64,000 nt of DNA from contig NZ_JABBYG020000013.1 of assembly GCF_012935325.2 (NCBI RefSeq), positions 1 through 64,000 of the forward strand, written 5' to 3'. Both the position numbers and the translations under genes were made by a program. Position 1 is the first letter of the stretch. Every line of letters begins with the position of its first letter. Source of the stretch: Paenibacillus sp. PL91. GTDB taxonomy: Bacteria > Bacillota > Bacilli > Paenibacillales > Paenibacillaceae. Below, piece after piece: positions 1-7,619 of this stretch. A model generated the notes under the pieces. The model made no database searches. It worked only from the letters and a program-made list of their open reading frames with translations, and had not been told where the DNA came from.

Positions 1-130
1 CCTCATGAGGCTGGAATCGTAAGGTTCTTGGCAAATCAGGGTGGTACCACGAAAATCTTCCCCTTTCGTCCCTTCAGTTACGACAGCTGTTTTCTGTCGA
101 CTGAGGATGAGAGGGGTTATTTATTTTAAA
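1..130 (+). promoter_or_regulatory. T-box leader copy 1 (3' part only, cut by window edge)
   Basis: The conserved T-box core agggtggtaccacg lies at 38-51 and is followed by a terminator-type stem (cccc at about 61 pairing with gggg at about 113) and a TTATTTATTTT tract. This is the antiterminator/terminator half of a tRNA-sensing T-box. Its specifier stem lies before the window. It is almost base-for-base the same as 330-455, so it is one copy of a tandem duplication. Confidence 0.9.
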
Positions 131-457
131 AATATAAAAGCGATGAAGAGAATAAAATACGGAGGCTCTTATGTCCAGAGAGCAAAGGAAACGCTGAAAC
201 CTTTGCCATAATCCCTTTGTATGATGTCGTCTCGGAGCTTTTGATCGAAAGTTGAATCGAGATTTGGTTCGATGAGTAGGCTCAAACGGAATGGCACACG
301 TTATCGTGCTGTAGGTAAGGGAAACCTTACCTCATGAGGCTGGAATCGTAAGGTTCTTGGCAAATCAGGGTGGTACCACGAAAATCTTCCCCTTTCGTCC
401 CTTCAGGCACGACAGCTGTTTTCTGTCGACTGAGGATGAGAGGGGTTATTTATATTT
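131..457 (+). promoter_or_regulatory. T-box leader copy 2 controlling ilvBN
   Basis: This is a complete T-box leader. Stem I occupies roughly 150-250, a small hairpin with arms ggtaagg/ccttacc sits near 314-331, the core agggtggtaccacg is at 367-380, and the terminator arms lie at about 390-447 with a following TTATTTAT. It ends just before the ilvB RBS. The downstream acetolactate synthase genes imply a branched-chain amino acid specifier. CTC (231-233, Leu) or GTC (229-231, Val) in the 3' side of the specifier loop are candidates, which I could not resolve by eye. Uncharged tRNA should favour the antiterminator and raise ilvBN expression. Confidence 0.9.
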
Positions 458-471
458 AAGGAGGAAATCAA

Positions 472-2202
472 ATGGAAGAAGTATCTACGTTCACGAACAA
501 GACAGATCAAACTTCTCAGGATTTGTTAACGGGATCGGAGGTCCTTTTACGCTGCTTGCTAATGGAAGGTACAGAATGTGTATTTGGGTACCCAGGAGGA
601 AATGTCCTTTACATCTATGATGCAATGGTAAGTAATCCGGATTTCAAACACATTTTGACTCGTCACGAACAAGGTGCTATCCACGCGGCGGACGGATACG
701 CTCGATCAACAGGAAAGACAGGAGTATGCATCGCCACATCCGGACCAGGAGCGACCAACTTAGTTACTGGAATTGCGACTGCCTATATGGATTCTGTACC
801 GCTTGTGGTTATTACTGGTAACGTTCCAACAACAGTCATTGGTACGGATGCATTTCAGGAAGCTGATATTATTAGTATTACAATGCCAATAACCAAACAC
901 AGCTACTCAGTACGTGACGTTCATGACCTGCCGCGCATTATCCATGAAGCATTTTATATTGCAAGTACTGGAAGGAAAGGTCCGGTATTGATCGACATTC
1001 CTAAAGACGTGTCAAATCATAAAATGTATTATCATCCATCAAACAAACTAAATTTACGGGGTTACAGTGCAACTCCAAGTCTTGATCCAACGGAGATAGA
1101 TAAGTTGATTCGGGCTATTTCAGAGTCAGAAAAGCCGGTCATTATAGCTGGTGGTGGGGTGGTTTATTCTAATGCATCAAATGAGCTGCTGAAATTCGTG
1201 AATAAAACAAAAATTCCGGTGACAACAACATTGCTCGGTTTGGGCGGTTTTCCAAGTGCCCACGATTTGTGGTTAGGAATGTTAGGTCATCATGGTACGT
1301 ATACGGCGAATATGGCAATCCAAAACGCTGATCTTATCATTTCAATTGGTTCACGATTTGATGACCGGGTCACAATGAAAGTTGATGGCTTTGCTCCAAA
1401 TGCCAAATGGATTGCCCACATCGATATTGATCCGGCTGAAATTGGCAAGATCATCAAAACAGATATTGCATGTGTCGGAGATATAAAAGCTGTACTAGGA
1501 TATGCAAATACAAAAGCTAAGCCCTCTAAATCAAGTAGTTGGATCAGTTATATTCAAGAAAACAAGTCCCAGTATCCATTACGGTATAAAGATTCCGAAA
1601 CGGAGCTTAAACCGCAATTTGTTCTTGAAATGATCAATTCGACAACACGAGGGAATGCGATTATAACCACTGACGTAGGTCAGCACCAAATGTGGGTTGC
1701 ACAATTTTATAAATTTAATCATTCACGTTCATTGGTAACTTCCGGGGGTTCTGGAACAATGGGATTCGGTTTCCCCTCTGCTATAGGTGCTCAGGTAGGA
1801 AATCCAAACCGTCTCGTTATTTCTATAAACGGTGACGGGGGTATACAGATGTGCGCACAAGAGATGGCGATTTGTTCCATTAATAATATTCCTGTCAAAA
1901 TTGTCGTAATTAACAATCAAGTGTTAGGCATGGTCAGACAACAGCAGGAAATCATTTACGAAAGTCGTTATAGTCAAATTGATCTTGCTGGTAGTCCCGA
2001 TTTCGTAAAACTAGCTGAAGCTTACGGAGTTAAGGGATTAAGAGCAAGCACTAAAGCAGAGGCATACCATATTTGGCAAGAGGCTCTGGAGACACCTGGA
2101 CCTGTGCTTGTTGAGTTTATTGTGCCAAGAGAAGAAAATGTATATCCAATGGTTCTCGGTGGGACGACATTAGATCAGTTGATAATGGGGGATTTCGAAT
2201 GA
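472..2202 (+). CDS. ilvB: Acetolactate synthase large subunit
   Basis: This is the catalytic, thiamine-diphosphate-dependent subunit of acetohydroxyacid synthase. It condenses two pyruvates, or pyruvate with 2-oxobutyrate, in the first common step of valine, leucine and isoleucine synthesis. The protein has 576 residues, normal for the family. The N-terminal TPP domain carries the catalytic-glutamate region RHEQGAIHAADGYAR near residue 65. A central FAD-type domain follows, and the C-terminal TPP domain has the metal/TPP motif SINGDGG with the later INNQ near residues 450-480. The ATG at 472 follows a strong aaggagg RBS at 458-464. It overlaps ilvN by four bases, which suggests coupled translation. 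Only ilvB and ilvN are present here; ilvC, ilvD and leu genes do not follow. Confidence 0.95.
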   Translation: MEEVSTFTNKTDQTSQDLLTGSEVLLRCLLMEGTECVFGYPGGNVLYIYDAMVSNPDFKHILTRHEQGAIHAADGYARSTGKTGVCIATSGPGATNLVTGIATAYMDSVPLVVITGNVPTTVIGTDAFQEADIISITMPITKHSYSVRDVHDLPRIIHEAFYIASTGRKGPVLIDIPKDVSNHKMYYHPSNKLNLRGYSATPSLDPTEIDKLIRAISESEKPVIIAGGGVVYSNASNELLKFVNKTKIPVTTTLLGLGGFPSAHDLWLGMLGHHGTYTANMAIQNADLIISIGSRFDDRVTMKVDGFAPNAKWIAHIDIDPAEIGKIIKTDIACVGDIKAVLGYANTKAKPSKSSSWISYIQENKSQYPLRYKDSETELKPQFVLEMINSTTRGNAIITTDVGQHQMWVAQFYKFNHSRSLVTSGGSGTMGFGFPSAIGAQVGNPNRLVISINGDGGIQMCAQEMAICSINNIPVKIVVINNQVLGMVRQQQEIIYESRYSQIDLAGSPDFVKLAEAYGVKGLRASTKAEAYHIWQEALETPGPVLVEFIVPREENVYPMVLGGTTLDQLIMGDFE

Positions 2203-2690
2203 TTAAGAAACATACAATTTCTGTCCTGGTTAATGATCAGCCTGGTGTTCTACAGCGAGTATCAAGTTTGTTCGGTCGCCGTGGTTTTAATATCGATAGT
2301 ATCACGGTTGGGGGCAGTCAAGTGAATGGATTATCACGGATGATTATTGTGACTTCTTGTAACGAACGAACGATTGAACAAGTAGAAAAACAACTTAACA
2401 AACTAATCGATGTTACTCTGGTGTCCCATTTAAGTTCTAATCCGTTAGTAGTGAGAGAACTCGCCTTTATCAAAGTGAAGGCGGAGCCATCCATACGTCC
2501 AGAAATCTTTGGAGTTGTTGACACTTTCCGTGCTTCGGTGATTGATATAGGACCAAATAACCTAATCATTCAAATCGTTGGGGAAATAAGGAAAATTGAA
2601 GCTATGGTTGAACTCTTAGAACCATACGGAATATTGGAATTATCTCGAACGGGTACAACTGCAATGATACGCGGAGATAACTATCAATAA
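2199..2690 (+). CDS. ilvN: Acetolactate synthase small (regulatory) subunit
   Basis: This 163-residue protein is the regulatory subunit that activates the large subunit and confers feedback inhibition by branched-chain amino acids. The N-terminal ACT domain is clear: HTISVLVNDQPGVLQRVSSL with the following GRRGFNIDSI motif in residues 4-35. The C-terminal half (RPEIFGVVDTFRASVIDIG) is the ALS_ss_C type domain. The start codon sits inside the ATGA overlap with ilvB, so the two are translated as a unit from the T-box transcript. No obvious strong terminator follows directly. The length and order match ordinary Firmicutes IlvN. The symbol ilvN is used in preference to ilvH on the basis of pairing with ilvB. 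Confidence 0.95.
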   Translation: MIKKHTISVLVNDQPGVLQRVSSLFGRRGFNIDSITVGGSQVNGLSRMIIVTSCNERTIEQVEKQLNKLIDVTLVSHLSSNPLVVRELAFIKVKAEPSIRPEIFGVVDTFRASVIDIGPNNLIIQIVGEIRKIEAMVELLEPYGILELSRTGTTAMIRGDNYQ

Positions 2691-2749
2691 ACACGAATCA
2701 AATCAAAAAGACTTAGCTCGTTACGCTAACTTGCAGGATAGTAGCAAAT

Positions 2750-2884
2750 ATGGATCTTCATAATAATGAAAAAGGAAGGGATTCCTGGAACTTCTGGAAT
2801 AGTATCATATGGACATCAGATCAAACCTTGCAAAATCGGGTTACAGCGAAAGTCCAAGCTGGAGAGATGATTGTTCTAAGATGA
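2750..2884 (+). pseudogene. Possible fragment of a polysaccharide-deacetylase-like protein
   Basis: A 44-codon open stretch encodes a peptide ending QNRVTAKVQAGEMIVLR, which resembles the late part of NodB-type deacetylases (pattern W...RV..KVQ.G.IVL.H). The expected histidine and everything upstream are absent, and there is no convincing RBS. It may be a decayed remnant or chance similarity. The preceding bases 2715-2735 also carry a variant of the cgttaagctaacgggca repeat seen elsewhere in this window. Confidence 0.25.
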
Positions 2885-2935
2885 TACTATAAAATTAATA
2901 TTTTCTTATATAAGGGGTAAGGGAGGAACTGTGAT

Positions 2936-2986
2936 CCACAAGAAGGACACTTTAAAAAAGTGACCCTCTTGTGGGTCATTTGTGTT
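2936..2986. terminator. Hairpin between ilvN and the C1q-like gene
   Basis: Bases 2936-2950 (ccacaagaaggacac) pair imperfectly with 2958-2974, and a shorter stem tgaccc/gggtca (2961-2966 with 2973-2978) is followed by a weak T-rich stretch on the + strand. It lies between convergent genes, so a bidirectional terminator role is plausible. Confidence 0.45.
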
Positions 2987-3065
2987 TTTATCAGAGAGAA
3001 GAGAACATGAACGACATTGTGAACGACTGTAGCGGCAAGCGTTAAACATTGAATGACGTAAGAAG

Positions 3066-3692
3066 TTAACCGACCCTTGCTCCTTCAAAACGGGTTTCTA
3101 TTCCGGCAGCAAGACTGCCTGTGATAAGGGAAGAAAAGAAAACTTGAACATCATCGCCCGCATTTAAACGAACGATGCCGGATGCATCAATAGATCCACT
3201 GCCAACAATAGGTGAAGTCTCGGTATCAGTAATTCTATTTCTGCCATTTACACGAATAAATAAACCCAAAAAGTTAGACACGTTCTCATTAGCAACGAAC
3301 GTTGCACTCGCGAATAAAGTATAAATGCCGCTTTTCTTTGGGCGGAATATCGACGTTGCCGGATTATATTCCCTGTTCGAGTCGAATTCTTCCAAGCTAT
3401 ATTGAACCTGAGTTACAATTGCAGTAATTGGCTGATCTGTACCGGCGGCCGCCCCAAACGCAGATCTACAACCGCATTTGTTGGTTTTGCAAGAGCAAAA
3501 CTTTTTCACAGAGCGTCTAAAGCATCTCTTTTTCCGCTTTTTGGACCCGCAAATGAGTGCGTTTTTTATTTTAGTCGAACTCTTGATAACTGCTCGTTTC
3601 TTAGGCGCACTTTTGAGTACCCGTTTGTTGGAAATAGAAGCCTTTACTCTTTTTTTTAGGTCAAACTTCTTCGGGCGTTTCTTTAACCCCAT
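3066..3692 (-). CDS. C1q/TNF-like jelly-roll protein with a highly basic N-terminus
   Basis: The 208-residue product has two parts. Residues 1-75 are extremely rich in Lys and Arg, with a Cys cluster (KKFCSCKTNKCGCRS near residue 65). Residues 85-208 fit the C1q/TNF-like beta-sandwich seen at the C-terminus of bacterial collagen-like and exosporium proteins: NREYNPATSIFRPKKSGIY, then VNGRNRI and a final aliphatic strand. No signal peptide or Gly-X-Y collagen repeat is visible. A spore-surface or coat-associated role is an inference from this fold and the cationic tail, which resembles basic spore-coat proteins. The ATG at 3692 is preceded by a gaggatgg-type RBS. The gene stands alone, convergent with ilvBN. 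Confidence 0.7.
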   Translation of the reverse strand: MGLKKRPKKFDLKKRVKASISNKRVLKSAPKKRAVIKSSTKIKNALICGSKKRKKRCFRRSVKKFCSCKTNKCGCRSAFGAAAGTDQPITAIVTQVQYSLEEFDSNREYNPATSIFRPKKSGIYTLFASATFVANENVSNFLGLFIRVNGRNRITDTETSPIVGSGSIDASGIVRLNAGDDVQVFFSSLITGSLAAGIETRFEGARVG

Positions 3693-3865
3693 TTTGCCAC
3701 CATCCTCTATTAATCTAGCATTCCTTGTGATAGATTATTCTTCTGGCGTTCAGAGTGATTGGACAAGAGACGAATCATTTGAAATTAATCAGAGGCATCT
3801 TGGACGTTTATTCGTTTCATCAGCATTTTAATGCTTTATTAGCCTCTTGCTGCGAGAGCTATTAT

Positions 3866-3902
3866 AACGAGGTAGTACCAGCTTCGCTGGTATTACCTCG
3901 TT
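3866..3902. repeat. Long near-perfect hairpin in an intergenic region
   Basis: The arms aacgaggtagtaccagc and gctggtattacctcgtt form a 17-bp stem with a single G-T pair and a three-base loop. No T tract follows on either side, so it is not a standard terminator. It lies between the C1q-like gene and the terminator-like hairpin at 3954. Confidence 0.6.
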
Positions 3903-3953
3903 AAGGACTAATTTGGCTGAGCGGCTGGGCTTTTTTTCTGCTCTAAGAAAATG

Positions 3954-3998
3954 AAAAAAAGGACCGATCGCAAACGATGCGAACACGGTCCTTTTTTT
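3954..3998. terminator. Bidirectional terminator-like hairpin
   Basis: The arms aaaaaaaggaccg (3954-3966) and cggtccttttttt (3986-3998) pair, with an inner tcgca/tgcga stem. The A and T tracts would make it work in both directions. No gene ends directly into it, which suggests that a gene was lost here. The rest of 3693-4220 contains a copy of the ctaacgggca repeat near 4092-4111 and no recognisable gene. Confidence 0.7.
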
Positions 3999-4220
3999 AC
4001 GATTGTTCCACGGAAGGGAAATCAGCGCTCACGGCCTAATTTGGGGAAATATCAAGCTTGAAAAAATGCTAAATAGCCGCTCTACTACTAGATCGTTAAG
4101 CTAACGGGCAGGTTTGCATGGTATTTGAAAGATTTGGCAATATATTTGAAATATTCTTATTGATTAAATCAAAAGTTAACAGTACGATATAGGGAATTTA
4201 ACCATATTGGGGGAGCGACC

Positions 4221-4679
4221 ATGTCTGAACAACCGTTAGTGGATAGGTTGGAATCGTTAGGGATTATTTTACCAAATGCTAGTGAGCCAGCGGCGAAATA
4301 CGCAAACTACGTTAAGGTAAATGGACTTTTGTTTGTTTCAGGGAAGGGCCCTGCTGGAAACCCGAAAGGTAAACTTGGAAAGGATTTTACAACCGAAGAA
4401 GGGTATCAGTTCGCTAGACAGGTTGGGATTGAGATCTTGGCAGTACTAAAATCGGCTTTAGGTTCTTTGAATAATGTTAAAAGAGTAGTTAAGATTCAAG
4501 GTTTCGTTAATGCAGACTCTAATTTCGAAGAACACCACAAGGTGTTAAATGGGTGTTCCGATCTAATGCTAGATGTTTTCGGCGAAAAGGGTGTTCATGC
4601 TCGTTCAGTCTTTGGAGCCGTTTCAGTAAGAGATAATCTTCCGATTATTGTTGATTCCATTTTTGAAGTCGAGGATTAA
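4221..4679 (+). CDS. RidA/YjgF/UK114 family protein
   Basis: The 152-residue product belongs to the RidA-like superfamily of small trimeric proteins, several of which hydrolyse reactive enamine/imine intermediates from PLP enzymes. Visible features are the YVKVNGLLFVSGKGP strand segment near residue 33 and the GVHARSVFGAVSV stretch near residue 125, matching the R-x-A/V-x-G core. It is longer than archetypal RidA (about 125-130), as in the group often annotated L-PSP or YjgF-like, and the classical deaminase Arg/Glu positions are not confidently conserved. Enzymatic activity is therefore uncertain. ATG 4221 follows a gggggag RBS. The gene is isolated and ends into a hairpin repeat that probably terminates it. 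Confidence 0.8.
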   Translation: MSEQPLVDRLESLGIILPNASEPAAKYANYVKVNGLLFVSGKGPAGNPKGKLGKDFTTEEGYQFARQVGIEILAVLKSALGSLNNVKRVVKIQGFVNADSNFEEHHKVLNGCSDLMLDVFGEKGVHARSVFGAVSVRDNLPIIVDSIFEVED

Positions 4680-4687
4680 ACTAAACA

Positions 4688-4760
4688 GGTAACGACAGCT
4701 GAACAAATATGGAGCAGTTTGCTGCGGCAGCTGCTCCTTTCTTCGTTAAGCTAACGGGCA
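4688..4760. repeat. Dispersed hairpin repeat, copy A (acts as terminator for ridA-like gene)
   Basis: The unit reads taacgacagctgaacaa, then a stem with arms ggagcag (4711-4717) and ctgctcc (4731-4737), then tttctt and cgttaagctaacgggca. Related pieces occur at 4092, 7463, 8392, 11119 and 11770 in intergenic DNA. The stem plus T-rich tail makes it a plausible terminator. Confidence 0.7.
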
Positions 4761-4846
4761 GTTATAGAGGAGAATACCCCATTTCATTAGCCTCGTTTAA
4801 TCTTCGCAACCGATTTTGGGTCCGAAAACGAATTAATTTTATTTGG

Positions 4847-4875
4847 TTGACCGGATTGCAAACATCCTGTAAAAT
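4847..4875 (+). promoter_or_regulatory. Sigma-A promoter of the HxlR-family gene
   Basis: A TTGACC -35 box (4847-4852) and a TAAAAT -10 box (4870-4875) are separated by 17 bp. The promoter lies about 60 bp ahead of the regulator start codon and just upstream of the operator-like palindrome at 4905-4922. Confidence 0.7.
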
Positions 4876-4904
4876 TTTGTTAAGTGCATATTTTAGGGTA
4901 ATGA

Positions 4905-4922
4905 GCTTACTTAAAGGTAAGG
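4905..4922. promoter_or_regulatory. Candidate HxlR operator 1
   Basis: The 18-nt gcttacttaaaggtaagg is an inverted repeat. It matches the element at 5415-5432 (gcttacttttaagtaagg) at 14 of 18 positions. It sits between the promoter and start codon of the HxlR-type gene, as expected for autorepression. Confidence 0.6.
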
Positions 4923-4935
4923 GGATGATTTATCA

Positions 4936-5268
4936 ATGATTCATCAGCTTGAATGTCCAGTGGAGACAATCATTCATGTTCTAGGCGGCAAATGGAAACC
5001 AATGATTTTATGGCATTTGATACAATCCAATAGGCGATTCAACGATCTGGAAAAGCTTATACCTGATGTTTCTCAAAAAATGCTTTCACAACATCTACGG
5101 GACTTGGAACGAGAGGGCATAATCGATAGAACGGTCTACCCCACCGTCCCTCCAAAAGTAGAATATTCCCTTAGTGAATATGGTAAAACATTGATTCCTG
5201 TAGCAGAAGTCATGTGTGCTTGGGGAGAAAACCATAATAAGCGGAAATATGAAGAATCTGCTTCTTAA
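4936..5268 (+). CDS. HxlR-family winged-helix transcriptional regulator
   Basis: The protein has 110 residues, typical of HxlR/YodB-type MarR-like regulators. It shows the family signature HVLGGKWKPMILWHL at residues 15-29, the recognition region DVSQKMLSQHLRDLEREGII, and the wing YPTVPPKVEYSLSEYG. One Cys near the N-terminus (ECPVE, residue 7) sits where redox-sensing members carry their reactive Cys, so thiol sensing is possible but unproven. ATG 4936 overlaps upstream operator and promoter elements by design. It probably represses itself and the following 5538-6743 gene pair, because the same palindrome precedes both. Confidence 0.9.
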   Translation: MIHQLECPVETIIHVLGGKWKPMILWHLIQSNRRFNDLEKLIPDVSQKMLSQHLRDLEREGIIDRTVYPTVPPKVEYSLSEYGKTLIPVAEVMCAWGENHNKRKYEESAS

Positions 5269-5311
5269 AGCTGGTTCAATTCATTTGCACACTAATTCAA
5301 GGACTCATAAC

Positions 5312-5345
5312 AAAAGCTGCCACGGGATTTTCCCTGGCAGCTTTT
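5312..5345 (+). terminator. Rho-independent terminator after HxlR gene
   Basis: The arms aaaagctgccacggga and tccctggcagctttt form a strong stem, ending in a T-rich stretch. Confidence 0.8.
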
Positions 5346-5414
5346 GCTATTTACAGTCAATCTTCCTTTAAGATTTTCGCCGTGGACCAACATGGATAAC
5401 CCGTTCTGCTTATT

Positions 5415-5432
5415 GCTTACTTTTAAGTAAGG
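5415..5432. promoter_or_regulatory. Candidate HxlR operator 2, ahead of the NAD-binding protein gene
   Basis: The palindrome gcttacttttaagtaagg contains the perfect arms TTACTT/AAGTAA. It lies about 105 bp before the 5538 start codon and repeats the element at 4905-4922. The TACT/AGTA core resembles operators described for YodB-type HxlR proteins. Confidence 0.6.
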
Positions 5433-5537
5433 ACCCTACATTAAAGTGGGTTCTTATCAAGATTTTTAAACGATGCTAAGCTTGAGTCAATCCAGAGATG
5501 AAATATCGGGAGTCAATTATAAAAGGAGGAAAAAACG

Positions 5538-6266
5538 ATGAAAATTATTGTTTTCGGAGCAACGGGAAATACGGGGAGAAGAGCGCTGGAGCAAGGGTGT
5601 AAAATGGGACATGAAATGACCGCATTCGTGCGAAACTCCGAGAAGTTTTATGGACAGCAAGGAGAGCGTTCCGCCGAACATGTGAAGGTGATCGTGGACG
5701 ATATCATAAACCCAGTAAGCGTCGGCGAGGCGCTCTCGCATCAAGACGCCGCTATTATTGCTGCCGGCCATGCAGGCCAAGGAGATGAGTTCGTTCGTCT
5801 CGTTGATAACATTATAAGCCAATGTGAAATCCACCCTAGTTTTTCCGGGAGGGTATGGGTAATGGGAGGTGCCGGCCTGCTGGATATTCCATATACTGAT
5901 CTCATTGGCAACAATCTGCCCGGATTCCCGCCTGCGTATAAAAATCACAACCGGAATTTTGAACGACTGCTGCAGTCTGAGCTTGATTGGTCAATTATGT
6001 GTCCGGGAACTATGATTGATTCGATAGAACCTCCGGCGCCGGTTCATCTGCATGTAACAACGGAAACCTTGCCCATATCAATTCCGAAGACGATCAAGGA
6101 ATTATCCGAGACCGATATAGCCGGTTACTTGTTCAGTCGGCTTCAAGAGCTGGATGTTGCTTATGATGATGTCGTGAAATGCATGCTGGACCATATCGAG
6201 CTCGGAGGGTCTTTTAAGAGGAAAAGGGTCGGTCTCGCCTATCAAAGAGAGATTCCGGTGTGCTAA
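5538..6266 (+). CDS. NmrA/SDR-type NAD(P)-binding protein
   Basis: The 242-residue protein starts with a Rossmann fold: MKIIVFGATGNTGRRALEQG carries the GxxGxxG dinucleotide motif at residues 7-13. It resembles the atypical SDR/NmrA-like NAD(P)H-binding group, whose members act as reductases or redox-sensing proteins. The later segments VWVMGGAGLLD and LDWSIMCPGTMID match the group's conserved strands. ATG 5538 follows a strong aaaggagga RBS. It is followed after 15 bp by a DUF2269-like membrane protein, so the two are probably one transcript. The HxlR-type palindrome upstream suggests induction by an electrophile or oxidant signal, which is an inference from the regulator family. Confidence 0.8.
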   Translation: MKIIVFGATGNTGRRALEQGCKMGHEMTAFVRNSEKFYGQQGERSAEHVKVIVDDIINPVSVGEALSHQDAAIIAAGHAGQGDEFVRLVDNIISQCEIHPSFSGRVWVMGGAGLLDIPYTDLIGNNLPGFPPAYKNHNRNFERLLQSELDWSIMCPGTMIDSIEPPAPVHLHVTTETLPISIPKTIKELSETDIAGYLFSRLQELDVAYDDVVKCMLDHIELGGSFKRKRVGLAYQREIPVC

Positions 6267-6281
6267 GGAGCAAAAAGGGAG

Positions 6282-6743
6282 ATGGTGAGTTTGTTTGGAT
6301 GGATTCTCGTTTTGCACATATTGGCTTCTATCGCGGTAATCGGTCCCGCTTTAGTGGTACCCGTCATTCGAAGGTCCGCTAGAACCGTCGGCCAGTTGCG
6401 CTTTGCTTTTGATGTAACGAACAAGCTTGCCATCCTGCCTAAAATTGGCGGAGCCGTACTTATTATTACCGGGGTTTGGCTTATGATCATAACGAAGATG
6501 GGGTTGTCCCAAATGTGGCTAAATATATCGATCCTTTTATCGCTGCTCATGGTCGCCACGATCGAGGGATTGATCGGGCCGCGCATGAAAAAGATCATGG
6601 AGATTGTATCTATAAGTCAAAGCAAAGGGGATGAAGTACCCTCCGAGCTCGGTCGATTGATGAAAAAGATCGTACCAATCGAGACGGCGTCACAGCTGCT
6701 TATGATTGCCATAACCGTACTTATGATCCTTAAACCATTCTAA
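6282..6743 (+). CDS. DUF2269-like integral membrane protein
   Basis: This 153-residue protein has about four hydrophobic helices. The first is at residues 5-28 (WILVLHILASIAVIGPAL); the pattern continues with a helix around residues 57-72, one around 80-96, and a C-terminal helix at 135-152. The HxxA/G-x-P start and the RR pair after the first helix fit DUF2269-type predicted membrane proteins of unknown function. The start at 6282 has an aaggag RBS about 11 bp upstream. It is 15 bp behind the NAD(P)-binding gene and likely co-transcribed and co-regulated with it. Confidence 0.7.
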   Translation: MVSLFGWILVLHILASIAVIGPALVVPVIRRSARTVGQLRFAFDVTNKLAILPKIGGAVLIITGVWLMIITKMGLSQMWLNISILLSLLMVATIEGLIGPRMKKIMEIVSISQSKGDEVPSELGRLMKKIVPIETASQLLMIAITVLMILKPF

Positions 6744-6814
6744 AGAAGCCGTCAACCCTTTAACAATCGTCCCTGGGTAGCCTTAGGAAGGGAAGAAACA
6801 ATATCGAAAAGGTG

Positions 6815-6889
6815 GCCGTGCGCAGCCCTTTGTTCCACTAATGAGGAATGATGTTCAATAACGAAAGGGCTGCCGCGTGGCAGCCTTTT
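6815..6889 (+). terminator. Terminator hairpins after the DUF2269-like gene
   Basis: A compact stem ggctgcc/ggcagcc (6868-6874 with 6879-6885) is followed by TTTTG. A longer alternative pairing joins gcagccctttgtt near 6826 with aacgaaagggctgc near 6860. No gene is visible in the remaining bases of 6744-7003. Confidence 0.6.
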
Positions 6890-7003
6890 GTTCCGTATAT
6901 AAACTTCCGCATCAATGCCGTAGCGAATGTATTAGCAACAAATCGAAGTTCCCATGTTCTATTATTAAAACGTAGCGGTCAAAATGAAGGGTGGTTTTTA
7001 TGA

Positions 7004-7471
7004 ATGAATGATTCATTAAGCGACAACAGCACTAAGGCAACGGAAATATTAAATCGAATGTTTGAAGCTGAAATGGAATTTATGCGTTCGGATGGAAGTG
7101 ACTTTAGCGGTATTAAATCTGCCTTCCACCCCGGCATCGTGGTTCATGAACCTGCATCGCTTCCTTATCCTGGCGATTGGTGCGGTTATGAAGAGCTCGG
7201 AAGACTCTTTAAAACTATGCATAACACATGGAGTTCCATGAATATTGAGAACATGCTTGCTACTCTTGATGGGGACACCCTTTTTATGGGGTGTACTCTA
7301 GTGGCTACGGCAAGACTATCTGAAAAGGAAGTCCGATTACCTTTCGCCCAAATCTTAAAAATGAAGGACAATTTAGTTATAGAAGCATTTCCATATTATT
7401 TCGATACTGCATTGATTAAAGCGGTACTTGGTTATTCAGAACATGGTAAAAAAGACATAGCTTTGAGCTAA
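7004..7471 (+). CDS. SnoaL/NTF2-like small protein
   Basis: The 155-residue product has the size and pattern of the NTF2-like cone fold used by SnoaL-type cyclases, isomerases and many unassigned stress proteins. An N-terminal helix (ATEILNRMFEAEMEFM) is followed by the FHPGIVVHEPASLPYPGDWCGYEEL segment, the usual position of substrate-pocket residues, and by paired C-terminal strands including VRLPFAQILKMKDNLV. The ATG at 7004 is preceded by a gggtgg-type RBS. It is a single gene, ending in a hairpin of the dispersed repeat type. The substrate cannot be deduced. Confidence 0.7.
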   Translation: MNDSLSDNSTKATEILNRMFEAEMEFMRSDGSDFSGIKSAFHPGIVVHEPASLPYPGDWCGYEELGRLFKTMHNTWSSMNIENMLATLDGDTLFMGCTLVATARLSEKEVRLPFAQILKMKDNLVIEAFPYYFDTALIKAVLGYSEHGKKDIALS

Positions 7472-7532
7472 CGGGGAACGATAGCTCAATAAAAGACAAA
7501 AAGGCAGCCGGCATTGCGATCGGCTGCTTTAT
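7463..7532 (+). terminator. Dispersed repeat copy with terminator stems
   Basis: The sequence gagctaacggggaacgatagctc carries a gagcta/tagctc stem and matches the repeat family at 4688 and 11119. It is followed by a second stem gcagccg/cggctgc (7504-7510 with 7521-7527) with T residues after it. The two together probably terminate the NTF2-like gene. Confidence 0.65.
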
Positions 7533-7619
7533 TACGCTATTCTAGCTAATAGCTTGTCAATATTTAAATCTTAATGCATAAAGCTCATGATGTTATACTG
7601 AAAAAAGAGCATGTCAAAT

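Noticed and set aside
357..620. 87-codon + strand frame over the T-box and ilvB start
   Set aside because: It lies within the structured T-box leader and overlaps the ilvB start in another frame; no RBS.
4709..4939. 76-codon + strand frame before the HxlR gene
   Set aside because: It starts inside the dispersed hairpin repeat and spans the promoter and operator of the HxlR gene; the peptide has no family character.
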